Shown here: positions 1 through 6,365 of the stretch, one piece after another | How positions within the stretch are numbered: position 1 is the stretch's first letter | How the letters are laid out: every line of letters starts with the position of its first letter | DNA from: F1-20-MAGs119 sp040401695 | Lineage (GTDB): Bacteria > Actinomycetota > Acidimicrobiia > Acidimicrobiales > Ilumatobacteraceae | DNA: 10,856 nucleotides | Direction of reading: 5' to 3' | Assembly: GCA_040401695.1 (NCBI GenBank) | Contig: JBBANY010000079.1 | Location: forward strand, 1-10,856 | Notes under the pieces: model-generated | Database searches by the model: none | What the model was told of the DNA's origin: nothing | What the model saw: only the letters and a program-made list of their open reading frames with translations | Translations under genes and position numbers: made by a program

Positions 1-20
1 GGGTGGATCGTGCGGGGCCG

Positions 21-1001
21 TCACTGTGCACCCGCCGACAGTTCACGACTCGTCATCAACGCGTCGTATTCGTTCTCGCACACGCGACGACCGATGGCCG
101 CAAGTTCGTGGCTGCGCACCACGCCGTTCAGGTGGTACGCCGCCTGCGAAATGCACATGAGCCCCCACTTCACGGTCCCGAGGAGTTCCCACCAACGCAG
201 TTCCCGTTCGCTGATGTGCACACCCGACTCGGCTTCGTAGGCATCGAGAAGTGCCGCGTAGTCACCGACACCCGCGACCGGCTTGCTGCCACCGAACCGC
301 CACGCCCGCACACACACCCATCCGAGATCCTCGGCCGGATTGCCGATGTGCGCCAGTTCCCAGTCGAGAACTGCGCGCAGGCCGTCGCCGCCGACGATCA
401 CGTTGCCCAGACGAAAGTCGCCGTGCACGAGGCACCAATCGCGTGGCGCGGGACGGTTCGCTTCGAGCCAGCGGAACGCGATCTCGAAGGCCGGATGCGC
501 CTGACCCGATTCGTCCATCAACTGCACGTACTTCGCCACCTGGTCCTCGCCGTCGAGACCCTCGATCGCAGTGTGATCGATGCGGTGAATCTGCGCCATT
601 GCCCGGCCGATCTGCGACGCCAACACGGGCCGCGCGTCCGCGAAGTTGCCATCACGCAGGATCTTGCGTGCGATCGTCTCGCCTTCGACCGCGCGCATGA
701 CCATGAACGGCTCGCCCAACGGGTTCGTCGACATTCCCCGAGAGCTCGTCACCACCTGCGCCGTCGGCACCCCCAACGCGTGCGCCGCCTCGAGCACGGC
801 CACCTCGACGTGCATGTCACGCGGCGAGCCCGGCCGCTGGCGCTGCAACACGAACGACTCATGACCCGCGGCGAAGCGCCACGTCTCACGCGAAGCACCA
901 CCCGTCAGGCGTTCGAGCGATGCGACATCTCCCGGGATCCCCGCGCCGCGCATGACATCGTGCAGCGTGTCCCGCAGTGCCGAGTCAGACGATTCCGCCA
1001 C
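21..1001 (-). CDS. APH/choline-kinase family phosphotransferase (ACAD10-like)
   Basis: A 326-residue cytoplasmic protein of the aminoglycoside phosphotransferase fold. The catalytic loop HGDFRLGN lies at residues 193-200 and the metal-binding DWE at 213-215, as in kinases that transfer phosphate from ATP to a small hydroxylated substrate. The N-lobe has a glycine-containing loop near residues 33-38 (LTGGAS) and a VLQRQRPG strand near 51-58. The closest type I recognise is the ACAD10/11-like group, often found beside acyl-CoA dehydrogenases, so the substrate is more likely a hydroxyacyl compound or other metabolite than an antibiotic. No acyl-CoA dehydrogenase is visible here. The start is a GTG at 1001, preceded six bases upstream by TAACGT, so a leaderless transcript is plausible. 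It diverges from the ABC ATPase gene. The fold is well supported; the substrate is unknown. Bases 1-20 downstream hold no gene I can identify. Confidence 0.88.
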   Translation of the reverse strand: MAESSDSALRDTLHDVMRGAGIPGDVASLERLTGGASRETWRFAAGHESFVLQRQRPGSPRDMHVEVAVLEAAHALGVPTAQVVTSSRGMSTNPLGEPFMVMRAVEGETIARKILRDGNFADARPVLASQIGRAMAQIHRIDHTAIEGLDGEDQVAKYVQLMDESGQAHPAFEIAFRWLEANRPAPRDWCLVHGDFRLGNVIVGGDGLRAVLDWELAHIGNPAEDLGWVCVRAWRFGGSKPVAGVGDYAALLDAYEAESGVHISERELRWWELLGTVKWGLMCISQAAYHLNGVVRSHELAAIGRRVCENEYDALMTSRELSAGAQ

Positions 1002-1026
1002 GGCGAAACGTTACCCTTCACACTCG
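1002..1026. promoter_or_regulatory. Compact divergent promoter region with overlapping -10-like elements
   Basis: Only 25 bp separate the GTG start of the phosphotransferase gene (minus) from the likely GTG start of the ABC ATPase gene (plus). On the minus strand TAACGT (1008-1013) ends six bases before the start codon. On the plus strand TACCCT (1012-1017) ends nine bases before the start codon. Both fit a TAnnnT -10 box that would place transcription starts at or next to the start codons, and they overlap. No ribosome-binding site or clear -35 box is visible. This is inferred from position and pattern only. Confidence 0.4.
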
Positions 1027-1812
1027 GTGTCGCCTGCTCTCGAACTACGCAACATCTCGCTTCATCGCGACACGACCGTCATCCTCGACGACGTCACGTG
1101 GACGGCGAGACCGGGCGAGCACTGGATCATCCTGGGCGCGAACGGCTCGGGGAAAACCTCGCTGATGCGCATCGCCGCGCTGTACCTGCATCCCAGCGCC
1201 GGAGAAGTCGTCGTTGCCGGCGAACGCCTGGGCAACACCGATGTCCGGTCGCTGCGCCGTCGCGCGGCCTACATGTCGGCCGCCTTCGCAACCGAACTGC
1301 GTCCCCAACTTCGCGCCTTCGAGGTGGTGATGACGGCCAAGCACGCCGCTCTCGAACCGTGGTGGCACACCTACGACGACGCCGACCGCAACCGGGCCGT
1401 CGCCTGTCTCGAACAACTCGGCGTCGCGCATCTCTCGGAGCGTGAAATTTCTACTCTCTCTTCCGGTGAACAGCAGCGGGTCTTTCTCGCCCGCACTCGC
1501 ATGAACGACCCCGCCGTGGTTCTTCTCGACGAACCGAGTGGCCGCCTCGACCTCGGCGGACGCGAGCAACTGGTCCGCGCCATCGACGACACCATTGCAT
1601 CCGACCCCGCTCTCGCCACCGCGATCGTCACCCACCACGTCGACGAAATCCCCACCAAAACAACTCACCTTCTTGCGCTGAAGCGGGGCAAGGCAATCGC
1701 CAACGGACCCATCGCCACGACACTCACCGACGAACTGCTGTCGGAGACGTTCGATTTTCCTCTGCGCGTGGAACGCCGCGACGACGGTCGCTTCAGTGCC
1801 CGGCCGGGCTGA
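1027..1812 (+). CDS. Stand-alone ABC-type ATP-binding protein (ModF/YlmA-like)
   Basis: A 261-residue single ABC nucleotide-binding domain from the GTG at 1027. Walker A GANGSGKT is at residues 37-44, a variant signature LSSGEQQR at 144-151, Walker B VVLLDEP at 164-170 and the switch histidine near 203 (VTHH). The stretch where most transporter ATPases have the Q-loop glutamine reads AAYMSAAFA, without an obvious Gln. No permease or binding-protein gene lies nearby, so it either serves a transporter encoded elsewhere or acts as a soluble ATPase, as suggested for ModF/YlmA-type proteins. An in-frame ATG at 952 would add 25 polar, low-complexity residues and run 50 bp into the divergent phosphotransferase gene, so I prefer GTG 1027. 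Its 3' end overlaps the convergent SRPBCC gene by 20 bp. The class is sure; the substrate is unknown. Confidence 0.85.
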   Translation: MSPALELRNISLHRDTTVILDDVTWTARPGEHWIILGANGSGKTSLMRIAALYLHPSAGEVVVAGERLGNTDVRSLRRRAAYMSAAFATELRPQLRAFEVVMTAKHAALEPWWHTYDDADRNRAVACLEQLGVAHLSEREISTLSSGEQQRVFLARTRMNDPAVVLLDEPSGRLDLGGREQLVRAIDDTIASDPALATAIVTHHVDEIPTKTTHLLALKRGKAIANGPIATTLTDELLSETFDFPLRVERRDDGRFSARPG

Positions 1813-2224
1813 CGAGCGCGCGCAGGTTCTCGCGACCGCGTTCGATGTGGTCGGCCAACACCCGTTCGAGGATTCCACCCGTCCACAGGGACCCGCCGTA
1901 GTACAGCTCGACACGCATCACGACTGACTCGCCCTTTTCCACCATCGTGCACGTCATGCGCCACGGCGCATGCTCACGGCCGTCGTGTTCTTTGCGCTCG
2001 AACACGATCAACTGCGGTGAGTCGGTGGTGCGCTCCATCCGCAGCCTCTTCGACCGGGCGAACGGCCCCACCTTTGCGCGCAACTCCACGTCCCATGCAC
2101 CCGGTCCCGCCACCGTCGCACGGTGCACGAGTGGCATCCACTTGGGGTATTCACCGAGGTCGACCACGAACGGACGCAGACGCGTGAGCGACGTCGGCGC
2201 CTCGAGGGTTGCCTCCGTGCGCAC
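1793..2224 (-). CDS. SRPBCC (START/polyketide cyclase-fold) family protein
   Basis: A small cytoplasmic protein of about 143 residues with the layout of the SRPBCC helix-grip fold. An opening strand (TEATLEAP) is followed by a helix and the typical turn LGEYPKWMPLV near residues 23-33. Alternating beta strands follow (WDVELRAKVGPF, MTCTMVEKGESVVMRVELYY), and a long C-terminal helix runs from about 115 to 137. Such proteins bind hydrophobic ligands in a central cavity; nothing here identifies the ligand. I chose the GTG at 2224 because it comes right after the stop of the DUF3499 gene (2229-2231), has AAAGG and GAGG just upstream, and begins at the first strand. A GTG at 2266 would add 14 residues and overlap that gene by 38 bp. 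It is probably co-transcribed with the DUF3499 gene and converges on the ABC ATPase gene with overlapping ends. Confidence 0.8.
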   Translation of the reverse strand: MRTEATLEAPTSLTRLRPFVVDLGEYPKWMPLVHRATVAGPGAWDVELRAKVGPFARSKRLRMERTTDSPQLIVFERKEHDGREHAPWRMTCTMVEKGESVVMRVELYYGGSLWTGGILERVLADHIERGRENLRALVSPAGH

Positions 2225-2228
2225 GTCC

Positions 2229-2735
2229 TCAGTGCCTTTCGCGACGGTCTTTGTTGCCGAACGCACGCGCCAACAACCCGCCTCGCGCCGGCTCGTCGTC
2301 GGACGCGCCGTCGACGACGTCTTCGATCAACTTCGGCGACCACGGCATCGCCTGCGTTTCGTCGAGCACCGGCTCGGGTTCGCCGACGGCCTCCACGGCC
2401 ACTGCCGCGTCGAACAGTTCGGCAGCCGGTTTCGTTTTCTCACGAACCTGCTTCTCGCGAATCGGTCGCACGTTGGACTTGACGGGTTCAGCGGGCTCTT
2501 CGAGCGCTGCCGTCTTGAACAGCCGCGGCACGGCCTCGCGCCGGTCGTCAACGTGCCAGCCACGGGGCACCACGAGAGCATCGGCATGGCGGCGGCACAG
2601 GATTCCCGTGCCGTAGGGGCGGGCCTTTTCCTCGGGCCCGAAAGGACTCAGCCACACCAGCAGGTCGGCCGTGTCGAAGCCGTACGTCACGGTGGCGGGC
2701 GCGGAACATCCGGGTCGCTCGCACAGTCGTGGCAC
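2229..2735 (-). CDS. DUF3499 family protein, putative zinc-binding N-terminus
   Basis: A 168-residue protein whose first 65 residues match the actinobacterial DUF3499 pattern as I remember it: CERPGC at residues 5-10, a strand region, then LCRRHAD (Cys47, His50) followed by VPRGWHV. The C-x4-C and C-x2-H pairs could bind one metal ion, probably zinc; this is inferred from spacing only. The remaining ~100 residues are rich in charged residues, Pro and Ala, with no fold I recognise, and end in KDRRERH. No signal peptide or membrane segment is visible. The function of the family is not known to me. The start is a GTG at 2735 with no Shine-Dalgarno sequence but TAATTT six bases upstream, suggesting a leaderless message. 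The SRPBCC gene follows within a few bases. Confidence 0.85.
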   Translation of the reverse strand: MPRLCERPGCSAPATVTYGFDTADLLVWLSPFGPEEKARPYGTGILCRRHADALVVPRGWHVDDRREAVPRLFKTAALEEPAEPVKSNVRPIREKQVREKTKPAAELFDAAVAVEAVGEPEPVLDETQAMPWSPKLIEDVVDGASDDEPARGGLLARAFGNKDRRERH

Positions 2736-2741
2736 ACCAGA

Positions 2742-2747
2742 AAATTA
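2742..2747 (-). promoter_or_regulatory. -10-like element for the DUF3499 gene
   Basis: On the minus strand TAATTT sits six bases before the GTG at 2735, in a short AT-rich patch within otherwise GC-rich DNA. The spacing would start the transcript at the start codon. No convincing -35 hexamer lies 16-18 bp upstream. The rest of the 75-bp gap between the tRNA and this gene shows nothing else recognisable. Confidence 0.45.
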
Positions 2748-2810
2748 GTGGGGTGCGCCGCCGCAGCGCGCCATCCTGCCGTGACACGCCCCGTCTGTAC
2801 CGTGATGCAA

Positions 2811-2886
2811 TGGTGGGCGATACCGGGCTCGAACCGATGACCTCCACGGTGTGAACGTGGCGCTCTGCCAACTGAGCTAATCGCCC
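2811..2886 (-). tRNA. tRNA-Val, anticodon CAC
   Basis: The 76-nt cloverleaf folds completely on the minus strand. The acceptor stem GGGCGAT pairs with ATCGCCC. The D stem is GCTC/GAGC, and the anticodon stem CCACG/CGTGG encloses the loop TTCACAC, with anticodon CAC at 2853-2851. The variable loop is AGGTC, and the T arm is ATCGG-TTCGAGC-CCGGT with one T-G wobble. Discriminator A is followed by an encoded CCA. The CAC anticodon reads GUG valine codons. It lies 29 bp after the J-domain gene stop on the same strand. Confidence 0.97.
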
Positions 2887-2889
2887 CTT

Positions 2890-2905
2890 TTCGGGTGAGC
2901 CCGAA
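2890..2905 (-). other. Short perfect hairpin between the J-domain gene and the tRNA
   Basis: On the minus strand TTCGGG-CTCA-CCCGAA forms a 6-bp stem with a 4-base loop, ending three bases before the tRNA 5' end and followed by AAAAGG rather than a T run. It could be a weak factor-independent terminator for the upstream operon or a structured tRNA leader. The absence of a U tract argues against a classical terminator. Confidence 0.4.
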
Positions 2906-2915
2906 GGCTAGCGGT

Positions 2916-3497
2916 TCAACCGCCCGAAGTGACCGGGTCGGTGGCCCGCACCACGCAGGCACGACCCATTCCCTGACGATCGAGGTGCGACTCGGTGTCC
3001 GAGGGGCATGTGGCATCGAATGCAACGAGGTTGCGCACCACCGCGTCGTGTGGTCCATCGCAACGCACTTCGCTGGCGGCACCGTCGGCTCCGATGTCGA
3101 CGCACGACCCGGACTGCAACAGGTTGTCGGGGCCGCCCGGTTCGGTCGGTTCGGTGAAAGCGGCGACGATGAGAATCGCCGCAGTGCCGATGGCAATGAG
3201 CGTGAGCACGAATCGCCACGGAAACCTTGCCGGCGCGACGTCGAACCTGACTGGCGCCACGGGTCTGTCGATGGGTGCCGACGCGTCGCCTTCGCCGTCG
3301 TAGGCGGCTCGTTTCTTCGGGTCCGAGAGAATGCTCCAGGCCCGGGACACCGCTGCGATCGCCTCGGTGTCGGTTGCCGTGCGTGCGGTGTCGGGGTGAA
3401 GTTCGCGCATGCGACGCCTGTACGCGGCCTTGATCGCTTTTGCACTCGCGCTTCGGGACACCCCGAGAACGTCGTAGTGGTCGGGGCGTCGGTTCAC
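2916..3497 (-). CDS. Membrane-anchored J-domain protein with Cys-containing C-terminal domain
   Basis: About 193 residues from the GTG at 3497. Residues 7-67 are a J domain: the DHYDVLGVS opening, a basic helix II (AIKAAYRRRMREL), the essential HPD at 34-36, and helix III ending in LSDPKKRAAYD. J domains stimulate the ATPase of DnaK-type Hsp70s. After a Pro-rich linker, a single hydrophobic segment at about 96-115 should cross the membrane, leaving the J domain in the cytoplasm and the last ~75 residues outside. That tail has four cysteines (132, 146, 164, 181) and a CDGPHDAVV stretch, recalling small actinobacterial exported domains of the septum-formation/LppU kind; this likeness is tentative. 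There is no zinc-finger or DnaJ C-terminal domain, so it is not a canonical DnaJ. It starts seven bases after the hydroxyacid dehydrogenase stop; upstream TTG/GTG starts near 3533-3536 would overlap that gene. Confidence 0.82.
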   Translation of the reverse strand: MNRRPDHYDVLGVSRSASAKAIKAAYRRRMRELHPDTARTATDTEAIAAVSRAWSILSDPKKRAAYDGEGDASAPIDRPVAPVRFDVAPARFPWRFVLTLIAIGTAAILIVAAFTEPTEPGGPDNLLQSGSCVDIGADGAASEVRCDGPHDAVVRNLVAFDATCPSDTESHLDRQGMGRACVVRATDPVTSGG

Positions 3498-3504
3498 CCG
3501 AACA

Positions 3505-4422
3505 TCAATAGCCGAGTTCGACGTGAATCGCACCAATCAGCTCGATGCCCGCCGCAAAACGGCGCACGTTGTCGCTGATGCGTTCGGACAGCAACGGCAC
3601 CGCCATCTCCGGGGTGTTGCCGACGTGGGGCGTGATGATGCAGTTCGGCATCGACCACAGCGGGTGGCCCGCCGGCAGTGGCTCGGGATCCGTGACATCG
3701 AGCGCCGCCCCGCCGATGACTCCCTCACGCAGGGCCCACACGAGATCGTCGGTGACGATGTGTCGACCGCGACCCACGTTCACGACCCACGCGTGGCTCT
3801 CCATGTGTTCGAATTCGCCACGGCTCAGGATTCCGTCCGTATCGGGCGTGAGAGCAAGGGCCACGACAACGGCATCGGCCCCGACGAGCGCGTCGATGAG
3901 ATTGACGCTCGTCATCACGGTGTCGGCTCCCGGGAAATGCTCGGGCATGTTGCGCACGACCGTGATGTGGCAACCGAAAGGTTCGAGCAGTCTCACGAGC
4001 GAGGTGGTGATGCCACCCGCGCCGAGGATGGTCACGTTGGCGCCGAGGAGATTGCGCCCCACGGGCCCGGTCCACTCGCCTTGCCGCGCGTAGTCGGCAA
4101 CGTTGCGCATCCCCGCCAGCAATAGCGACAACGCGTGCTCGGCAACCGGTTCGGCATAGACACCCTTGCCGCAGGTCCAGCGCCGAGTGTCGTCGACCAA
4201 GTGCACGAACCGCTCGACACCCGCCCAGGGCAGTTGCACCCATTCGACGTGAGGGTGTGCATCGAGCACGTCACCCAGTTCCTGTGCCGCCGTCGGCGAT
4301 GCCCACACCAACCCCTTCGCCCGCGAAACATCGACCAGTTCTCCCCCACCCGCAACGACGGCGTCTCGCACCCAGTCGGGCGCCGAGGCGGGTCCAACGG
4401 ATATGGCGGGTGATTCGGGCAT
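3505..4422 (-). CDS. D-isomer-specific 2-hydroxyacid dehydrogenase
   Basis: A 305-residue cytoplasmic NAD(P)-dependent oxidoreductase that should interconvert a D-2-hydroxyacid and its 2-oxoacid. The catalytic triad is visible: Arg218 (NVGRG), Glu247 (DVTDPEP) and His266 (TPHVG). The nucleotide-binding turn ILGAGGIT at 132-139 has Thr where the third Gly of GxGxxG usually stands. The second strand ends in VVRNMP with no acidic residue, which leans towards NADP(H); that is inference. Its sequence style recalls the GhrA-like group, and the substrate cannot be read from sequence. The ATG at 4422 is 12 bp after the PotC-type permease stop, and that stop lies within the weak purine-rich AGAGAAAAG ribosome-binding region, indicating co-transcription. 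Its place at the end of a polyamine transporter operon is unexplained. Confidence 0.9.
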   Translation of the reverse strand: MPESPAISVGPASAPDWVRDAVVAGGGELVDVSRAKGLVWASPTAAQELGDVLDAHPHVEWVQLPWAGVERFVHLVDDTRRWTCGKGVYAEPVAEHALSLLLAGMRNVADYARQGEWTGPVGRNLLGANVTILGAGGITTSLVRLLEPFGCHITVVRNMPEHFPGADTVMTSVNLIDALVGADAVVVALALTPDTDGILSRGEFEHMESHAWVVNVGRGRHIVTDDLVWALREGVIGGAALDVTDPEPLPAGHPLWSMPNCIITPHVGNTPEMAVPLLSERISDNVRRFAAGIELIGAIHVELGY

Positions 4423-4434
4423 TCAGGCTTTTCT

Positions 4435-5250
4435 CTAATTGCCGGTGAGCTTGCGCTGCCGGCGATTGCCGATCACGGTTCCCGCCACCATGAGGCTGAC
4501 GCTGACGACGAGGAGCATGGTCGCAAGGACGTTGATCTGCGGCGGAATCTTCACGCGCGACGCACCGAAGATCTGCAGCGGGAACGTGACGAGCGAACCC
4601 GCATTGAAGAACGTGATGATGAAGTCGTCGATCGACAACGCGAACGACAACAAGGCCGCAGCGAGGATGCCGGGGAGGATCAGTGGAAACGTGATCTTCC
4701 AGAACGCACGGGATGGTGTGGCGCCCAGATCCATCGCCGCCTGCTCGAGTGTCCAGTCGAAACCGCGGATGCGCGCCCGAACCGTGACCGCGACGAACGA
4801 GATCTGGAACATGATGTGGGCGATGATGACGGTGACGTACCCGAAGTCGACTCCCCTGTTCAGGAACAGAGTGGCGAGCGACGAACCGAGAACGATTTCG
4901 GGCGACGTGAGCGGCAGCACGAGGAAGAGGTTGATTCCACCGCTGCCCTTGAACTTGTAACGACTGAGCGCGAGCGCGATCAGGGAACCAAGGATCGTCG
5001 CGCAGAACGTCGAGATGAGCGCGATACGCAGGCTGACCCAGAGGGCACTCGTCAGTTCGGACTCGGCGAACGGCTTGGCCCAGTTGTCGAGCGTGAAGCC
5101 CTGCCACTTGATGTTGTACTTGCCCTTCGGCGCGTTGAACGAGAAGATCACGATCACGAGGATCGGCAAGAAAATGTAGAACAGGCCGAGCCCCGCCACC
5201 GCGTTGATCAGCCGTTGACCGATGCGCTGCCGCCGCGAGAACGCCGTCAC
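4435..5250 (-). CDS. potC: Polyamine ABC transporter permease, PotC type
   Basis: A 271-residue inner-membrane permease of the binding-protein-dependent family, close to the usual PotC length. About six hydrophobic helices are seen (near 17-38, 72-94, 107-129, 137-158, 190-215 and 240-262). The EAA loop that docks on the ATPase lies at about 169-195 (EQAAMDLGA, then a FPLILPGI end). The following SIDDFIITFFNAG near 206-218 corresponds to the SLDD-type signature of PotC proteins. It should pair with the PotB-type permease encoded just upstream. The GTG at 5250 follows a GGAG ribosome-binding site (5257-5260) at six bases. The gap from the PotB-type stop is 28 bp and the hydroxyacid dehydrogenase follows after 12 bp. 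Putrescine/spermidine is the expected substrate class, but related permeases carry other cationic amines or polyols. Confidence 0.9.
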   Translation of the reverse strand: MTAFSRRQRIGQRLINAVAGLGLFYIFLPILVIVIFSFNAPKGKYNIKWQGFTLDNWAKPFAESELTSALWVSLRIALISTFCATILGSLIALALSRYKFKGSGGINLFLVLPLTSPEIVLGSSLATLFLNRGVDFGYVTVIIAHIMFQISFVAVTVRARIRGFDWTLEQAAMDLGATPSRAFWKITFPLILPGILAAALLSFALSIDDFIITFFNAGSLVTFPLQIFGASRVKIPPQINVLATMLLVVSVSLMVAGTVIGNRRQRKLTGN

Positions 5251-5278
5251 GCCAGACTCCGCTCATCGAGGATCTGTC

Positions 5279-6346
5279 TCACGCCAGATCCTCTGTCCCC
5301 ATGAACTTGCTGTAGACGAGCACGGCGATCGTGATGATGAACATCAAGACGAACGACATTGCGGATGCGACCGGGTAGTTCAACTGGCGCAGGAACTGGT
5401 CCTGGATCGAGTTGCCGATCATCGTCGTCTGGGGGTTGCCGAGAAACTGTGCGTTCACGAAGTCGCCGGCCGCGGGGATGAACACGAGAAGGCTTCCCGC
5501 GAAAATACCCGGCAGCGCGAGGGGCACGACGATCTTGCGGAACGCGGCAGAGGCCGAGGAGTAGAGGTCCATCGCCGCGTCGACGAGGCGCGGGTCGATC
5601 TTTTCGAGGCTGACGTAGATGGGCAACACCATGAACGGCAGGAAGTTGTAGGTGAGACCACCGATCACGGCGGCGGGCGTGTTCAGCAACTTTCCGTTGT
5701 CCATGATGCTCAACGACTCGAGTACGCCCGTGAGGCCGAGGTTGTCGATGATCGACACGACAGGGCCTTCGTCGGCGAGGATGTTGCCCCACGCGAGTGT
5801 TCTGATGAGGTACGACGTGAAGAACGGAATCACGACGAGTCCGAGCAGGATGTTGCGGTACTTGCCTCCGCGAAACGCGATCACGTAGGCCAGCGGGAAG
5901 CCGATGAGAATCGTCAACAAGGTGGCGATCGCCGCGTAACCGAAACTGCGCAGGAACTGCGGGCGAAAGTCGGTGAGCGCGACACGGTAGTTGTCCCATT
6001 CCCACGTGAACGACGGGAAGAAGTCGAATCGACTCTCCTTGCTGGAGAGCGACATGACGACCATCGACCACAGCGGCGCGAGGAAGAACAGACTCAGCCA
6101 CAGGACTCCGGGCTTCAGAAGGCCGTATGGCGCGAGGGCCCGCCGCGTCTCGAGGCCGCCAACGAATGCCACCAGCACGAGGCCGATGACCGATGCCAAC
6201 ATCGCAGCCGCAACGACGGCTGCTGACGGTCCCGTCACCCAGCCCGCGCCGAGGGCGATCGCGCCGAGCGACAGGGCGAACATGACGCCGAGCCCGACCC
6301 GCTCGGGTCGCGACGCGACCGTGGCGACCCGGGCCGATGCGTTCAC
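5279..6346 (-). CDS. potB: Polyamine ABC transporter permease, PotB type, with N-terminal extension
   Basis: A 355-residue permease. The family core begins near residue 80 (GVLWLSLFFLAPLWSMVVMSL) and carries the PotB-type signature VIPFFTSYLIRTLAW near 172-186 and an EAA loop at about 254-281 (LVDAAMDL, then VPLALPGI). Before the core are about 75 residues with two extra hydrophobic segments (about 17-37 and 43-63) that ordinary PotB, with six helices and under 300 residues, lacks. I take the GTG at 6346, 19 bp after the binding-protein stop. Starts further upstream would overlap that gene and add a basic, non-membrane stretch. No good ribosome-binding site precedes 6346, so translation may be coupled. 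An alternative start inside the extension cannot be excluded. It should form the channel with the PotC-type protein. Confidence 0.88.
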   Translation of the reverse strand: MNASARVATVASRPERVGLGVMFALSLGAIALGAGWVTGPSAAVVAAAMLASVIGLVLVAFVGGLETRRALAPYGLLKPGVLWLSLFFLAPLWSMVVMSLSSKESRFDFFPSFTWEWDNYRVALTDFRPQFLRSFGYAAIATLLTILIGFPLAYVIAFRGGKYRNILLGLVVIPFFTSYLIRTLAWGNILADEGPVVSIIDNLGLTGVLESLSIMDNGKLLNTPAAVIGGLTYNFLPFMVLPIYVSLEKIDPRLVDAAMDLYSSASAAFRKIVVPLALPGIFAGSLLVFIPAAGDFVNAQFLGNPQTTMIGNSIQDQFLRQLNYPVASAMSFVLMFIITIAVLVYSKFMGTEDLA

Positions 6347-6365
6347 TTGGTTCGCGGAATCCCGA

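Noticed and set aside
21..1001. Aminoglycoside resistance gene
   Set aside because: The shared APH fold gives HGD and DWE motifs, but the rest resembles metabolic ACAD10-like kinases and there is no resistance-gene context.
952..1026. ATG 952 as the start of the ABC ATPase
   Set aside because: It would add 25 polar residues absent from the domain and overlap the divergent phosphotransferase coding region. GTG 1027 lies just before the first conserved strand.
3..1445. A 480-codon open frame on the plus strand
   Set aside because: It is antisense to the phosphotransferase and then out of frame with the ABC ATPase. Its translation is Arg/His/Pro-rich with no family motif, as expected from GC-rich shadow frames.
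1793..1812. Twenty-base overlap of the convergent ABC ATPase and SRPBCC genes as a sign of frameshift
   Set aside because: Both proteins end naturally and 3' overlaps of convergent genes are common in compact genomes.
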